From positions 2,108,001-2,172,000 of the forward strand of contig OZ244812.1 of the NCBI GenBank assembly GCA_965220205.1: 64,000 bases of DNA, given 5' to 3'. This DNA is from G965220205 sp965220205 (lineage in GTDB: Bacteria > Chloroflexota > Dehalococcoidia > Lucifugimonadales > Australimonadaceae). The position numbers and the translations under genes are program-made. Numbering within the stretch: the stretch's first letter is position 1; each line of letters opens with the position of its first letter. This document shows, piece by piece, positions 8,619 through 17,475 of the stretch. The notes below the pieces were generated by a model. It searched no databases. It was not told where the DNA came from and was given only the letters and a program-made list of their open reading frames with translations.

Positions 8619-9800
8619 GTGACGGGCGTGGCCGAATTCATGACGCTGAAAGCACCGCACCCTCAGCAACCGGGCAGCGCGCCCCTCGCCTACCGCAAGA
8701 TTGTGGTCAAGGCGGGGACGAACGTGCTGACGAGCAAGACGCCCCGGCTCGACGAGGGGGTGATGGCGTCGCTCGTCGCGCAGCTGGCGGAGCTCCGCGG
8801 ACGCGGCGCCGAGGTTGTGCTCGTGACCTCGGGCGCTGTCGCGGCGGGCCGCGAGGCGATCGGCAGCCGGGTGTCCGGAAAGGCGGTCGCGGTGAGTCAG
8901 ATGCTCGCCGCCGTCGGGCAGATACGCCTGATGCACACCTACCAGGAGCTGTTCTCCCGCCACAATGTCGTCATCGGGCAGGCGTTGCTCACGCGGCAGG
9001 ACGTCGAGAACCGCGTCGGCTACCTCAACGTGCGCAACACGCTGGCGGGGCTGCTGGCGCAGGAGGTCGTCCCCATCGTCAACGAGAACGACGTCGTCGA
9101 CACCGCTGAGATCAGCCATGAGCGGTTCGGGGACAACGACACGCTGTCGGCGCTCGTGGCGAATCTGATCGACGCCGACCTGCTCCTGATGCTGACGGAC
9201 ACGGGCGGCCTCTACACGGCGGACCCGAACCGGGACCCGGAGGCGAAGCTGATGCCCCTCGTGGAGCGGGTGGACGCCGATGTCCTGGCGCTGGCCGAGG
9301 AACACCGGAGCACGACGACGCGCGGCGGGATGACGTCGAAGCTCCTCGCGGCCCAGCGTGCAACCGCGGTCGGCGTGGCCGTCGTCGTGGCCCCCGGGGG
9401 CGAGCCGGACGTCGTGCTGAGAGTTGCCGGCGGCGAGGCGATCGGCACGTTGTTCCCGCCGACGACGAGCACGCGGGCGAGCCGGCAACGCTGGCTGCTC
9501 AGCGGGGCCGCCGAGAGCGGCGGCGCGCTGGTGATTGACGCGGGCGCCGCGAAGGCGGTCGTCACGGACGCTCGCAGCCTCCTGCCTGCCGGCGTCCGGG
9601 AGGTGAAGGGCGCGTTCGAGCGCGGGGACGTCGTGACGGTCGTGGACGCGGGAGGCGCGGCGGTCGCGTATGGCATCGTCAACTACTGCGCGGACGAGCT
9701 CCGGGCGATTCAAGGGACCCGCTCGCCGGAGATCGCGGGGCTGCTCGGTCACCACTACGGCGACGAGGCGGTCCACCGCAACAACATGGTGGTGCTGTAG
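8619..9800 (+). CDS. proB: Glutamate 5-kinase
   Basis: A 393-aa protein. ProB phosphorylates L-glutamate in the first step of proline synthesis. An amino-acid-kinase domain begins at YRKIVVKAGTNVLT, with VVLVTSGAVAAG, VPIVNENDVV, FGDNDTLSALVA and TDTGGLYTADP. The C-terminal about 110 residues form a PUA domain (ALVIDAGAAKAVV...ELRAIQG). The start is uncertain: I give the GTG at 8619, with ATG 8640 as alternative; the kinase core starts after both. A TAGAAT -10-like box lies at 8553-8558. It is followed by proA, so the two consecutive proline enzymes are probably co-transcribed. A MITE remnant lies between them, right after the TAG stop. Confidence 0.95.
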   Translation: MTGVAEFMTLKAPHPQQPGSAPLAYRKIVVKAGTNVLTSKTPRLDEGVMASLVAQLAELRGRGAEVVLVTSGAVAAGREAIGSRVSGKAVAVSQMLAAVGQIRLMHTYQELFSRHNVVIGQALLTRQDVENRVGYLNVRNTLAGLLAQEVVPIVNENDVVDTAEISHERFGDNDTLSALVANLIDADLLLMLTDTGGLYTADPNRDPEAKLMPLVERVDADVLALAEEHRSTTTRGGMTSKLLAAQRATAVGVAVVVAPGGEPDVVLRVAGGEAIGTLFPPTTSTRASRQRWLLSGAAESGGALVIDAGAAKAVVTDARSLLPAGVREVKGAFERGDVVTVVDAGGAAVAYGIVNYCADELRAIQGTRSPEIAGLLGHHYGDEAVHRNNMVVL

Positions 9801-9909
9801 GGAACATCTGAACAACGCGCGTTGCTCTCGGCAGGCTCCGTCATTCCCGTGTCAAGCACGAGAATGACGGAAGGGGGCGCGAGAATGACGGAGGGGGCCG
9901 CTGGCCCCC
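9801..9909. mobile_element. MITE remnant and hairpin between proB and proA
   Basis: GGAACATCTGAACAA directly follows the proB TAG stop and matches the left end of the MITE/IS5 family, but no right end is visible, so this copy is decayed. It contains two AGAATGACGG repeat cores (9861-9870 and 9883-9891). At 9893-9909 lies a perfect hairpin, GGGGGCC-GCT-GGCCCCC, shortly before the proA ribosome site. It has no T-tract, so it is more likely an mRNA structure than an intrinsic terminator. Confidence 0.6.
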
Positions 9910-9924
9910 CTAGCGGAGGGTGCG

Positions 9925-11196
9925 ATGGCGACGACGACGACGGAGCTGATCGCCAAGGCTGAGGCGGCGCGAGGGGCCGCCAAGGAGTTGCGGAAGCTCT
10001 CTACGGGGCAGAAGAACGCCGCGCTGCGGGCCATCGCCGACGCGCTCGACGCGAACCACGATTCGATCATCGAGGCGAACGCGCTGGACATGGAGGCGGG
10101 CCGCGAGTCCGGGCTGAGCGAGGCCGTCCTAGGACGGCTGCTCCTCGACGAATCTCGGCTGACGGGCATGGCGAACGACCTGCGGGCCATCGCCTTGCTG
10201 CCCGACCCGGTCGGCGAAAGCTTCGACTCCCGTACTCTGGGGAACGGGATGAGGATAGAGCGCCGCCGCGTGCCGCTGGGCGTGATCGGCTGCGTGTACG
10301 AGAGCCGACCCAACGTGACGACGGACATCGCGGCGCTCTGCTTGAAGTCGGGAAACGCGGTGGTGCTGCGCGGCGGCAAGGAAGCCGTCCACTCCAACGC
10401 CGCGCTGGCGGGGCTGGTGAAGGAGGGGTTGGAATCAGCCGGGGCGCCGCCCGAGGCGGTGCAGTTCGTCACGGATACGGACCGAGCGGTCGTCGAACAG
10501 ATGATCAAGATGAACGAGCACCTGGACCTCTTCATCCCGCGAGGGGGCGAGGGGCTCATCAAGTACGTTCGGGACAACGCGACGGTGCCGGCTATCACCG
10601 GCGGCATCGGCGTCGTCCATGCGTACGTCGACGCGTCGGCGGACGTGGAGAAGGCCCAGGACATCGTGTTCAACTCCAAGACGCAGCGGCCCGACGTGTG
10701 CAACGCGCTCGATACGCTGCTCGTACACTCCTCCGTCGCCGCGTCGCTTCTGCCGTCGGCGGCCTCGAAGCTGACGTCGGCCGGGGTCGAGCTCCGGTGC
10801 GACCGGCGGGCGCTGTCGCTGATTGGCCCCATGGGGGAGGCGGTCCAGGCGGCGGCGCCGGAGGACTTCGGCCAGGAGTTTCTCTCGCTGACGATGTCGG
10901 TCCGGGTTGTGGACTCGCTCGACGAGGCGCTCGGTCACATCGAGGCCTACGGCTCGGGGCACACGGAGACGATTCTCACGGAGGACTACTCGGCGGCGAC
11001 CCGGTTCGTTGACGAGGTGGACGCCGCTGTGGTGCTGGTGAACGCGAGCACCCGTTTCAACGACGGGGGCGAGCTCGGGCTCGGAGCGGAGGTGGCCGTC
11101 AGCACGAACAAGCTCCACGCGCGCGGTCCTATGGGGCTGCGCGAGCTCACGAGCTACAAGTGGGTTGCTCTTGGAAACGGTCAGATCCGGCCATAG
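9925..11196 (+). CDS. proA: Glutamate-5-semialdehyde dehydrogenase (gamma-glutamyl phosphate reductase)
   Basis: A 423-aa protein of normal length. ProA reduces gamma-glutamyl phosphate with NADPH to the semialdehyde, the second step of proline synthesis. Family marks are RVPLGVIGCVYESRPNVT, the nucleotide-binding VLRGGKEA, the catalytic Cys259 in QRPDVCNALDTLL, and the C-terminal NASTRFNDGGELGLGAEV. The start ATG at 9925 has GGAGGG at 9914-9919. It follows proB after a gap that holds a MITE remnant and a strong hairpin. Confidence 0.96.
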   Translation: MATTTTELIAKAEAARGAAKELRKLSTGQKNAALRAIADALDANHDSIIEANALDMEAGRESGLSEAVLGRLLLDESRLTGMANDLRAIALLPDPVGESFDSRTLGNGMRIERRRVPLGVIGCVYESRPNVTTDIAALCLKSGNAVVLRGGKEAVHSNAALAGLVKEGLESAGAPPEAVQFVTDTDRAVVEQMIKMNEHLDLFIPRGGEGLIKYVRDNATVPAITGGIGVVHAYVDASADVEKAQDIVFNSKTQRPDVCNALDTLLVHSSVAASLLPSAASKLTSAGVELRCDRRALSLIGPMGEAVQAAAPEDFGQEFLSLTMSVRVVDSLDEALGHIEAYGSGHTETILTEDYSAATRFVDEVDAAVVLVNASTRFNDGGELGLGAEVAVSTNKLHARGPMGLRELTSYKWVALGNGQIRP

Positions 11197-11218
11197 ACGC
11201 CGGCGGAAGGTGGGCGCG

Positions 11219-11539
11219 ATGCTTCGATTCGAACGGGAATGTCGTACGCCGTACTCCGAGGTGTACACGATCCTCGACGACGACCAGCCCCAAGGCCGGT
11301 TCGACGTCCACTACGCGGGCGCGATCATTCACGGGACGCTGTGCGTCTCGGAGCGGTACACACAGGACGAGATACAAGACCTGATCGAGGACCTCGACGA
11401 CGAGCTGCTCGACGCGGTCGGTCTAGCGCGGGAGGACTTCATCGTCCACGTTCACCAGGGCCGCGAGGTCGGCGTGTTCTCGAACAGCGAGTACAGCGAA
11501 GACGAGCAGGACGAAGAGAACCCGATTACGGAGAACTAG
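11219..11539 (+). CDS. Small acidic protein, unknown function
   Basis: A 106-aa protein I do not recognise. The ATG at 11219 follows GGAAGG at suitable spacing, 22 bases behind proA, so it is likely in the proline operon. It begins RFERECRTPYSEVYTILDDD, has a beta-rich centre (GRFDVHYAGAIIHGTLCVSE) and an Asp/Glu-rich helix (DEIQDLIEDLDDELLDAVG). It ends in a strongly acidic tail (SEDEQDEENPITEN). It is probably cytosolic, with no signal peptide or membrane segment. Its TAG stop abuts the next MITE. Confidence 0.75.
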   Translation: MLRFERECRTPYSEVYTILDDDQPQGRFDVHYAGAIIHGTLCVSERYTQDEIQDLIEDLDDELLDAVGLAREDFIVHVHQGREVGVFSNSEYSEDEQDEENPITEN

Positions 11540-11728
11540 GGAACCTCTGAACAATCGCTGATGCCCTCAGCAGGCCCCTCCTCCGTCATTCCCGCGCAGG
11601 CAGGAATCCAGGGCGGGGGGCGTGGGTTCCCGTGTCGGGGCACGAGAACGACGAGGGGGGCGTCCGTTCGTGGGACCCTTCGACGAGCTCAGGGCGAACG
11701 GATGGGGACGGAGCTATTCAGAGGTTCG
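11540..11728. mobile_element. MITE, IS5-type ends, copy 3
   Basis: The left end GGAACCTCTGAACAA follows CTAG (11536-11539), which contains the stop codon of the upstream gene. The right end is CTATTCAGAGGTTCG. The expected CTAG duplication is not seen on the right, so the copy is eroded there. The interior carries the palindromic repeat that reads CGTCATTCCCGCGCAGGCAGG and the TTCGACGAGCTCAGG repeat shared with copies 1 and 5. It ends 14 bases before the amidohydrolase start. Confidence 0.8.
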
Positions 11729-11742
11729 CCGGGACGACGCGG

Positions 11743-12588
11743 ATGATTGTCGACTTCCACACGCACATCCTGCCCCCGGCGTTCCGCGGCCGGAGGGCCG
11801 CCGTCGCCGAGCGGGACGCGACGTTCCGGGCGCTGTTCCCGACGGACGGCGCAGGGATGGCGACTGCCCCCGAGCTGATCAAGGCCATGGACGAGGACGG
11901 CGTGGACGTGTCGGTCGTGCTCGGCTACGGCTGGAGCGACCGCGACGTCGCGCGGGAGGCGAACGACTACCTGTTGGAGTCGGCGGCGCGCTACCCCGGG
12001 CGGATCGTCCCGTTCTGCAGCCTGCACCCGGCGTGGGGCGGCGAGGCGATGCGGGAGTTGGAGCGCTGCGCCGACGGAGGCGCGCGGGGCATCGGCGAGC
12101 TGCACCCGACGTCGCAACAGCTGCGGCTGGCGAGCGACGAGAGCCTGGACCCGGTGATGGCGTTCGCCAAGCAGCGCGACATGCCGGTGGTCGTCCACGG
12201 CTCGGAGCCGGTCGGCCACGGGTACGCAGGCAAGGGCGCCACCCACCCGGAAGAGCTGCTGGCGTTCGCGGAGCGCTACCCGGAAGCGCGGATCGTCGCG
12301 GCGCACTGGGGCGGTGGCCTGCCGTTCTACGCGCTGATGCCGGAGGTGCGCCGCTCGCTCGCTAACGTCCTGTTCGACTCGGCGGCGTCGCCGTTCCTGT
12401 ACGACGCGGCGGTGTTCCCCACCGTGGCGCTCGCGGTCGGCGCCGACCACGTGCTGTTCGGTTCGGACTACCCGCTGCTGCGCGCCCGGCGAGTCGCCGA
12501 GCAGGCGTCCGCGAATCTCACGGAGTGTGAGGCTTCGGCGGTGCTGGGCGGGAACGCCGCGCGGCTGTTGGGGCTGGCCGGTAACTGA
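11743..12588 (+). CDS. Amidohydrolase-2 family metal-dependent hydrolase
   Basis: A 281-aa protein of the amidohydrolase-2 (TIM-barrel) type. Metal-ligand motifs are IVDFHTHILPP at the N-terminus, MPVVVHGSEPVGHG, IVAAHWGGGLPF and, late, VLFGSDYPLL with the catalytic Asp. Relatives include decarboxylases and lactonases of aromatic or sugar-acid pathways; the substrate here cannot be told. The ATG at 11743 starts the family homology exactly. No Shine-Dalgarno is visible, because the sequence just upstream is the right end of a MITE, which may have displaced the original leader. Confidence 0.85.
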   Translation: MIVDFHTHILPPAFRGRRAAVAERDATFRALFPTDGAGMATAPELIKAMDEDGVDVSVVLGYGWSDRDVAREANDYLLESAARYPGRIVPFCSLHPAWGGEAMRELERCADGGARGIGELHPTSQQLRLASDESLDPVMAFAKQRDMPVVVHGSEPVGHGYAGKGATHPEELLAFAERYPEARIVAAHWGGGLPFYALMPEVRRSLANVLFDSAASPFLYDAAVFPTVALAVGADHVLFGSDYPLLRARRVAEQASANLTECEASAVLGGNAARLLGLAGN

Positions 12589-12610
12589 CGAGCCGACAGT
12601 CAACCGCTAC

Positions 12611-13648
12611 TTATTTCCGCAGCGCTCTCTCCAGCTCTGCTAAGAAGATCGTCGTGTCTGCCATATAATTCGGGTATATTTTTCGTAAGTCTTTCAGTGA
12701 TTGAGTAGATGCCAACAGCACATCCTTGTTCAGGTCTGTCCTGTAGGTAGACTCCAACTCAGCCAACCGCGACGAAGCTAATTCGGATTCGCGCTTGGGG
12801 AAGGAGTGGATAGTCATCAAATGCGTAGAGCTGTCCAATTCGATCAGGTAGTGATACGCATTCTTTGTTCGTTGTCCTTGGTGGTAGTGAGCCGCCGCGC
12901 GGATTGCGCGTAACCGATCTCTTACGTTGAGGTCGCGCTCCAACTCCCTAATCTCATTGACTATCTCGTCTTGCCTCTCTGGAGTTCCTGGGACTAGTGG
13001 TGTATGTTCGCGTATAGCTAGCATACTCCCCATAAGTGCAAAGAATCGCTCCCAGTTATCTGACCCCTGATGTATCTTCAGCAGCTGTTTCGCGAATGTA
13101 TCCACCGTTTCTACTGCAGTGGCCCAACAGTGCTGGTAACGTGACCGTATTTGTATTTCTATCCGCTGTCCATCGTATTGCGACGAGTGATCGCTGCGAT
13201 AGTGATAGACCAGGTGGATACTTCGATAGCCGAACTTGTTGGGAAGCTCAATATGGTTCGTAACATGGTCTAATTCATGCCTGATTCGACCTGTTTGGTA
13301 TTTGGCAGCCAAGGCATTGGCTGCACGTGTAGATGCTACGACCGCTCGACATCCAGCGATATCCTGCATAGTTGATAGCGATACGTTCTTCAAGCGACGC
13401 AACTTCGATTCTATCGCAGGAAGTCGCTTGACGCGCTGTGCGATAGGTGGGCTTCTACGGTCAACCTCTCTGGCTTTGTCCCGAAGGCGCATCTGCATAG
13501 TGTTGAGCGGGAAGGCGTGCGCTGCACGCCAGTTGTTCACCACCACTAGTGCCGCATCGATGTCTGACTGCGAGGAGCGTTTCGAAATTAGGCGACGCCC
13601 AGCGTCGTCAATCTGGTCATCATCGTATTCGCGAATGGCCCATGTCAT
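12611..13648 (-). CDS. Stand-alone RelA/SpoT-domain nucleotidyltransferase
   Basis: A 345-aa protein with a single RelA/SpoT synthetase domain and no HD, TGS or ACT domain. Visible motifs are the basic helix KRLPAIESKLRR (74-85), DIAGCRAVV (D96, R101), GYRSIHLVYHY (Y141 to H145) and RIEIQIRSRYQHCWA (E164, Q166), which are the synthetase active-site elements. Proteins of this class make pppGpp/ppGpp or related alarmones, and some act as toxins (toxSAS) or modify tRNA. It could be either. The gene is clearly AT-richer than the surrounding DNA, which suggests horizontal transfer. The full bifunctional homologue is at 52270-54444. Confidence 0.85.
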   Translation of the reverse strand: MTWAIREYDDDQIDDAGRRLISKRSSQSDIDAALVVVNNWRAAHAFPLNTMQMRLRDKAREVDRRSPPIAQRVKRLPAIESKLRRLKNVSLSTMQDIAGCRAVVASTRAANALAAKYQTGRIRHELDHVTNHIELPNKFGYRSIHLVYHYRSDHSSQYDGQRIEIQIRSRYQHCWATAVETVDTFAKQLLKIHQGSDNWERFFALMGSMLAIREHTPLVPGTPERQDEIVNEIRELERDLNVRDRLRAIRAAAHYHQGQRTKNAYHYLIELDSSTHLMTIHSFPKRESELASSRLAELESTYRTDLNKDVLLASTQSLKDLRKIYPNYMADTTIFLAELERALRK

Positions 13649-13747
13649 ACGACAAGAATAGCCGCGTTGCTGTACAGAGTCAAGTATGCTATGGTTACTG
13701 ACTAGTAACCGGAGAGAGTTGAGGTGTGAGCAGGGGAGGCTGTACTG

Positions 13748-14029
13748 ATGGTGCGTTCGTGCAGCTTGAGTTTAGGGTGCGTCGTCCTTATCTGTGCTGC
13801 TTGGATGATAACCGCTTGTGGCGGCGACCCAACTCCAACTCCAATTCCAAGTCCGAGCATATTCGCAGGGGAAGCCGCTGGGGTAATTAAGTCGACTGTA
13901 GGGTCACGGCAGGAGTGGGTTTCGACTGGAGGGAACGCCTATGCTCTATATCGTTGTACAGACATCGTGGAGCTCTTAGATCGAGCAGTATGGGAACCCT
14001 CTACGAGCTCATGGTTAGTAAGTGACTGA
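13748..14029 (+). CDS. Small lipoprotein, unknown function
   Basis: A 93-aa protein with a signal peptide (LGCVVLICAAWMITAC) ending in a lipobox Cys, followed by a PTPTPIPSPS tether. The short mature part (AGVIKSTVGSRQEWVSTGG...CTDIVELLDRAVWEP) matches nothing I know. The start ATG at 13748 has GGGGAGG about 9 bases upstream. It shares the AT-richer composition of the neighbouring RelA/SpoT gene and is divergent from it. The lipid anchor makes a role as its antitoxin unlikely. Confidence 0.7.
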   Translation: MVRSCSLSLGCVVLICAAWMITACGGDPTPTPIPSPSIFAGEAAGVIKSTVGSRQEWVSTGGNAYALYRCTDIVELLDRAVWEPSTSSWLVSD

Positions 14030-14118
14030 TGGGAGAAATATCAGTATTGTTTATACGAGAAAACTATGACAGTCAGCGGTATCTCAGAAGCAATACCGCC
14101 GGCATGTAGATAGAGTTG

Positions 14119-14691
14119 ATGGGACCTTGGCCTACGACCGAGGCTCCAACGCTCCCCGACTACCTTCGGCCGGGGCTCGACATCGTGTTCGTGGGCATCA
14201 ACCCGGGCGCGTATTCGGCGCGGGTGGGGAAGTACTTCGCGACGCCGGCCAACCGGTTCTGGCGGGCGTTGAACCGTTCGGGACTGGTGGACGCGGACCG
14301 CGAGCTCGGCCCCGGCGACGAGACGTGGCTGATGGACGCGGGGATCGGGTTCACCGACGTTGTGAAGCGGGCGAGCGGCAGCGCGTCGGACCTGCGGGCC
14401 GCGGACTTCAGGCGCTGGGCTCCGCTCACCCGGGAGAAGCTGATGGACGCCGCACCGGCCGTCGTCTGCTTCAACGGGCTCATGGGGTACCGGTGGTTCA
14501 TGCAGTACGCGGAGGACACGAGAGTCAAGCCGGAGCTCGGCGAGCAGCCGGCGCCGCTCGGTCGCAGCTGCGTGTTCGTCGCGCCCAACCCGAGTCCAGC
14601 TAACGCGGCGGTCTCGCTGGACGCCATCGTCGGCTGGCACCGCAAGCTCGGCGAGCTGCGCGACCGCCTGACGGGCGCGGCGCGTGGCTGA
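14119..14691 (+). CDS. mug: G/U(T) mismatch-specific uracil-DNA glycosylase
   Basis: A 190-aa protein of the MUG/TDG family, which removes uracil or thymine from G:U and G:T mismatches in base-excision repair. It has the active-site motif IVFVGINPGAYSA with the catalytic Asn (about residue 28), PANRFWRALNRSGL, and the second motif FVAPNPSPAN that inserts into the helix. The ATG at 14119 gives the usual family start; a TTG lies one codon upstream. It overlaps thpR by eight bases. Confidence 0.92.
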   Translation: MGPWPTTEAPTLPDYLRPGLDIVFVGINPGAYSARVGKYFATPANRFWRALNRSGLVDADRELGPGDETWLMDAGIGFTDVVKRASGSASDLRAADFRRWAPLTREKLMDAAPAVVCFNGLMGYRWFMQYAEDTRVKPELGEQPAPLGRSCVFVAPNPSPANAAVSLDAIVGWHRKLGELRDRLTGAARG

Positions 14692-15280
14692 GGACGACCT
14701 GCGCCTGTTCGTGGCGGTCGCGCTGCCGGACCACGCGTTGCGGGCGCTCGGCGGGGCCATCGACCGGCTGCGTGCGGAGCTGTCCGGGGCGTTCCGTTGG
14801 TCGGAGCCCGAGACGATGCATCTCACCGTGAGGTTCATCGGCGGAACGCCGCCGGAGCGCGTGCCCGAGATCACGGCTGCGTTGGAGGAGGCCGCGGCCC
14901 GATGCGGGCGGCTCGAACTGCGACTCGACGGAGCGGGGGCCTTCTATCGCCGACGTACGCCGACGGTTGTGTGGGTAGGGCTCGGGGGCAGCGTTGCTGG
15001 CCTGGCCGCGCTGCACGACGCGGTCAAGGCGGCGCTCGGCGGCGCTGGCCTCTCACCGGAGACGACGGCGTTCCGTCCGCATCTGACGTTGGCGCGGGTG
15101 CGCGGCGGGGTCACGCCTGTCGAGGCCGACCGGCTGCGGCTTCTGCTCGCAGCGGTCCGGTTCGACGATACGCCGCCGTTCGCCGTCGAGTCGGTCCGCC
15201 TGATGCGGAGCGAGCTGCTGCCCGGCGGGGCGCGCCACACGACGTTGGCGGAGGCGCCGCTCGGCGGCGTCCGCGAGTAG
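14684..15280 (+). CDS. thpR: RNA 2',3'-cyclic phosphodiesterase (LigT/2H family)
   Basis: A 198-aa 2H-phosphoesterase. It has the two signature motifs, MHLTVRFIG (H46) and RPHLTLARV (H133), placed symmetrically in the two-lobed fold. ThpR opens 2',3'-cyclic phosphates on RNA ends, and the family was first described as tRNA ligases. It begins at a GTG (14684) inside the end of mug, so translation is probably coupled. The N-terminus DLRLFVAVALPD is typical of the family. Confidence 0.93.
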   Translation: MAEDDLRLFVAVALPDHALRALGGAIDRLRAELSGAFRWSEPETMHLTVRFIGGTPPERVPEITAALEEAAARCGRLELRLDGAGAFYRRRTPTVVWVGLGGSVAGLAALHDAVKAALGGAGLSPETTAFRPHLTLARVRGGVTPVEADRLRLLLAAVRFDDTPPFAVESVRLMRSELLPGGARHTTLAEAPLGGVRE

Positions 15281-15527
15281 TCTCTTGGTTTAGGCGACGA
15301 GTAGGGTTCGGAGATACGGCTCGGCTAACCTAGACTGGTCGTAAGCGACTGCTTTAGTTCTTGATAGCGTACCCGCTCTGGAGGAGCCCAATGGGTGAAA
15401 GCACCGACGCCCACTCCGCCCGCGAGGAACGGCGCGTAGTTGGCCCGTCTGACGAACGACCGATGTCAACATGCCAGCTCTGGCGGCCCGTCTGCACCAT
15501 CATCACAGGGTCGCAGCAGCACCGACC

Positions 15528-16670
15528 ATGACCAAGCCCACCGAGTTGAGGACAGAGCGACTTCTGCTCAGACCCTTCAGGCTGTCGGACATTGACGACG
15601 TGCTCGATTACGCCAGCGACCCTGACTGGGCAGCGTTCTACCCGCGACCGTACGACCGGGGAGCTACAGAGTACATGGTCGCACAGGCGGTGCTGTCGTC
15701 CTGGGACAAGAGGGCCGAGTTCGCCATCGTATTCGAGGGCCGTGTAATAGGCCTTGTTGAGTTGGCCGTCGACCCCAAGAACCAGACGGCCGAGCTCGGG
15801 TACGACATCGCCAGGAACGTGTGGGGACAGGGACTCGCCGTAGAGGCGTCAGTCGCCGTTTGCGACTGGGGGTTCCGCGAATATGGGCTCGCAAGAGTCT
15901 ACGCCTGGGCCGACTCGCGGAACGGGCGCTCCTTGCGGGTGATGGAAAAGCTGGGCATGACGCGGGAGGGGATGCACCGGAGCCACGAAGTCGGGCGCGG
16001 AGAGCGGGTCGATGGAGTCACTTACGCCGTGCTGAGGGAGGAGTGGAGTGGGCCCCGCGGACCGCTGCCGTCCGTACCCACGGCCCCCAGGGAATACGAT
16101 ACGACCCACCGTGGCGAGCGCCGCGAGCTGACTACCCCCCGGCTCGTCCTGCGGCCCTTCGGATCGGGAGACGTAGACGACCTGTTCGAGTACGCCAAAG
16201 ACCCTGAGTGGGCGGAGTACCTCCTGGACTCCGTACCTCAGCCATACACTCGGCGCAACGCGGAGGAGTTCATCGCGGACCGGATGCTGGCGCCGGAAAC
16301 GCAGATCTCTTGGGCAATAGTGCTGGACGGCACCGGCATTGGGGGCATCATTCTGAGCGTCGATTCGCAGCACGAGACCGGCGAGATTGACTACGCATTG
16401 GCGAAATCGCATTGGGGGCAAGGACTCATGACGGAGGCCGCCGGCGCGGTGGTCGATTGGGGGTTTGGCCAAAGGGGGCTGCACAGAATTTCGTCTCAAG
16501 CTGACATCCGCAACCGGCGGTCTTGCAGGGTTTTGGAGAAACTGGGCATGGTGCGAGAAGGGATGTCCCGGAGCCTCCGCAAGGACCCTAGACCCGGCTA
16601 CCCGCGAATCGACATCGTCTCCTACAGCCTGCTACGGGAGGAGTGGGCTCAGGCAGTCGGCACCCGATAA
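15528..16670 (+). CDS. Tandem GNAT acetyltransferase (two RimJ/RimL-type domains)
   Basis: A 380-aa protein made of two complete GNAT domains. Both repeat the same landmarks: LRTERLLLRPF versus LTTPRLVLRPF, VWGQGLAVEAS versus HWGQGLMTEAA (acetyl-CoA-binding region), and RVMEKLGMTREGMHRS versus RVLEKLGMVREGMSRS. A linker of about 25 residues joins them. RimJ/RimL-like enzymes acetylate N-terminal amines or small molecules; the substrate is unknown. The ATG at 15528 starts the homology. The domains look like a duplication and fusion of one gene. Confidence 0.9.
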   Translation: MTKPTELRTERLLLRPFRLSDIDDVLDYASDPDWAAFYPRPYDRGATEYMVAQAVLSSWDKRAEFAIVFEGRVIGLVELAVDPKNQTAELGYDIARNVWGQGLAVEASVAVCDWGFREYGLARVYAWADSRNGRSLRVMEKLGMTREGMHRSHEVGRGERVDGVTYAVLREEWSGPRGPLPSVPTAPREYDTTHRGERRELTTPRLVLRPFGSGDVDDLFEYAKDPEWAEYLLDSVPQPYTRRNAEEFIADRMLAPETQISWAIVLDGTGIGGIILSVDSQHETGEIDYALAKSHWGQGLMTEAAGAVVDWGFGQRGLHRISSQADIRNRRSCRVLEKLGMVREGMSRSLRKDPRPGYPRIDIVSYSLLREEWAQAVGTR

Positions 16671-17061
16671 CCCGAATCACCTCTTCCCAGTTGAACGCCT
16701 CTGACTCCTCTCCCTTCACCTCCTGAGCACGCCTTGGGGGTCTCGCTTTGACACCCTGCGGTCGAGGACCCCAAAGACTTCAAGCACCAAACTCTTGCAC
16801 GCAGCACGCTGCCGAGTTGGTCCACTTGAGTTGAGCGGCGAGGTCACTCAGACAACGCCGTTCTGCCACACAGCATTATCTACACGTATCCGCGCTACAA
16901 CGTTTCAGACCATAACCGCGCTGCCGGTATGCTGTTTTCGCCCGTGGCTCTCGCTTCGAGGGAGGTCGGTTGACCCAGGAAACTTCCTCCGAGTTCCTCC
17001 CAACTGAGTCGGGTATCCTATGCCGCGCCAAGTGACGAGTACGAACGACAGGAGTGGACGC
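16671..17061. other. Gene-free stretch, nothing recognised
   Basis: About 390 bases with no supported gene, no clear terminator and none of the repeats seen elsewhere. Sequence just before 17062 provides the ribosome site (AGGAG) of the next gene. Confidence 0.6.
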
Positions 17062-17475
17062 ATGGAGTTCAACGACGCGCTGGCCTTTCTCGAACAGGAG
17101 CACTCGGCGGTGGTGACGACGATCGGCCGCTCCGGCTTGCCGCAGGCGACGATTGTGCGGGCCGGACCGTACGAGGGGACGATGGCGTTCGTCGTGCGCG
17201 GGGGCACGGTGAAGCTGGCGAACCTGAAGCGTGACGACCGTTGCACGGTGCTGGTGGCGAAGCCGGACTGGACGCGCTACGCGACGGTGGAGGGGCGGGC
17301 GGCGACGCACCGGCAGGACAACACCGATGGGGAGGAGCTGCGCCTGCTGCTGCGAAGGGTTTTCGCGGCAGCGGGCGGGACGCACTCCGACTGGGAGGAG
17401 TACGACCGGGTGATGCGCGAGGAGCAGCGCGCGGTCGTGCTGGTGACGCCCGAGCGGGTCTACGGCAGGGTCTAG
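17062..17475 (+). CDS. PPOX-class flavin/F420-dependent oxidoreductase
   Basis: A 137-aa split-beta-barrel protein of the pyridoxamine-5'-phosphate-oxidase-like superfamily. Visible are the start AFLEQEHSAVVTTIGRSGLPQ, the strand KLANLKRDDRCTVLVA and the C-terminal VLVTPERVYGRV, as in small F420- or FMN-dependent reductases. The presence of cofE in the same window shows that the organism makes F420, which makes F420 use plausible but unproven. The ATG at 17062 has AGGAG upstream. Its TAG stop abuts a MITE. Confidence 0.82.
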   Translation: MEFNDALAFLEQEHSAVVTTIGRSGLPQATIVRAGPYEGTMAFVVRGGTVKLANLKRDDRCTVLVAKPDWTRYATVEGRAATHRQDNTDGEELRLLLRRVFAAAGGTHSDWEEYDRVMREEQRAVVLVTPERVYGRV

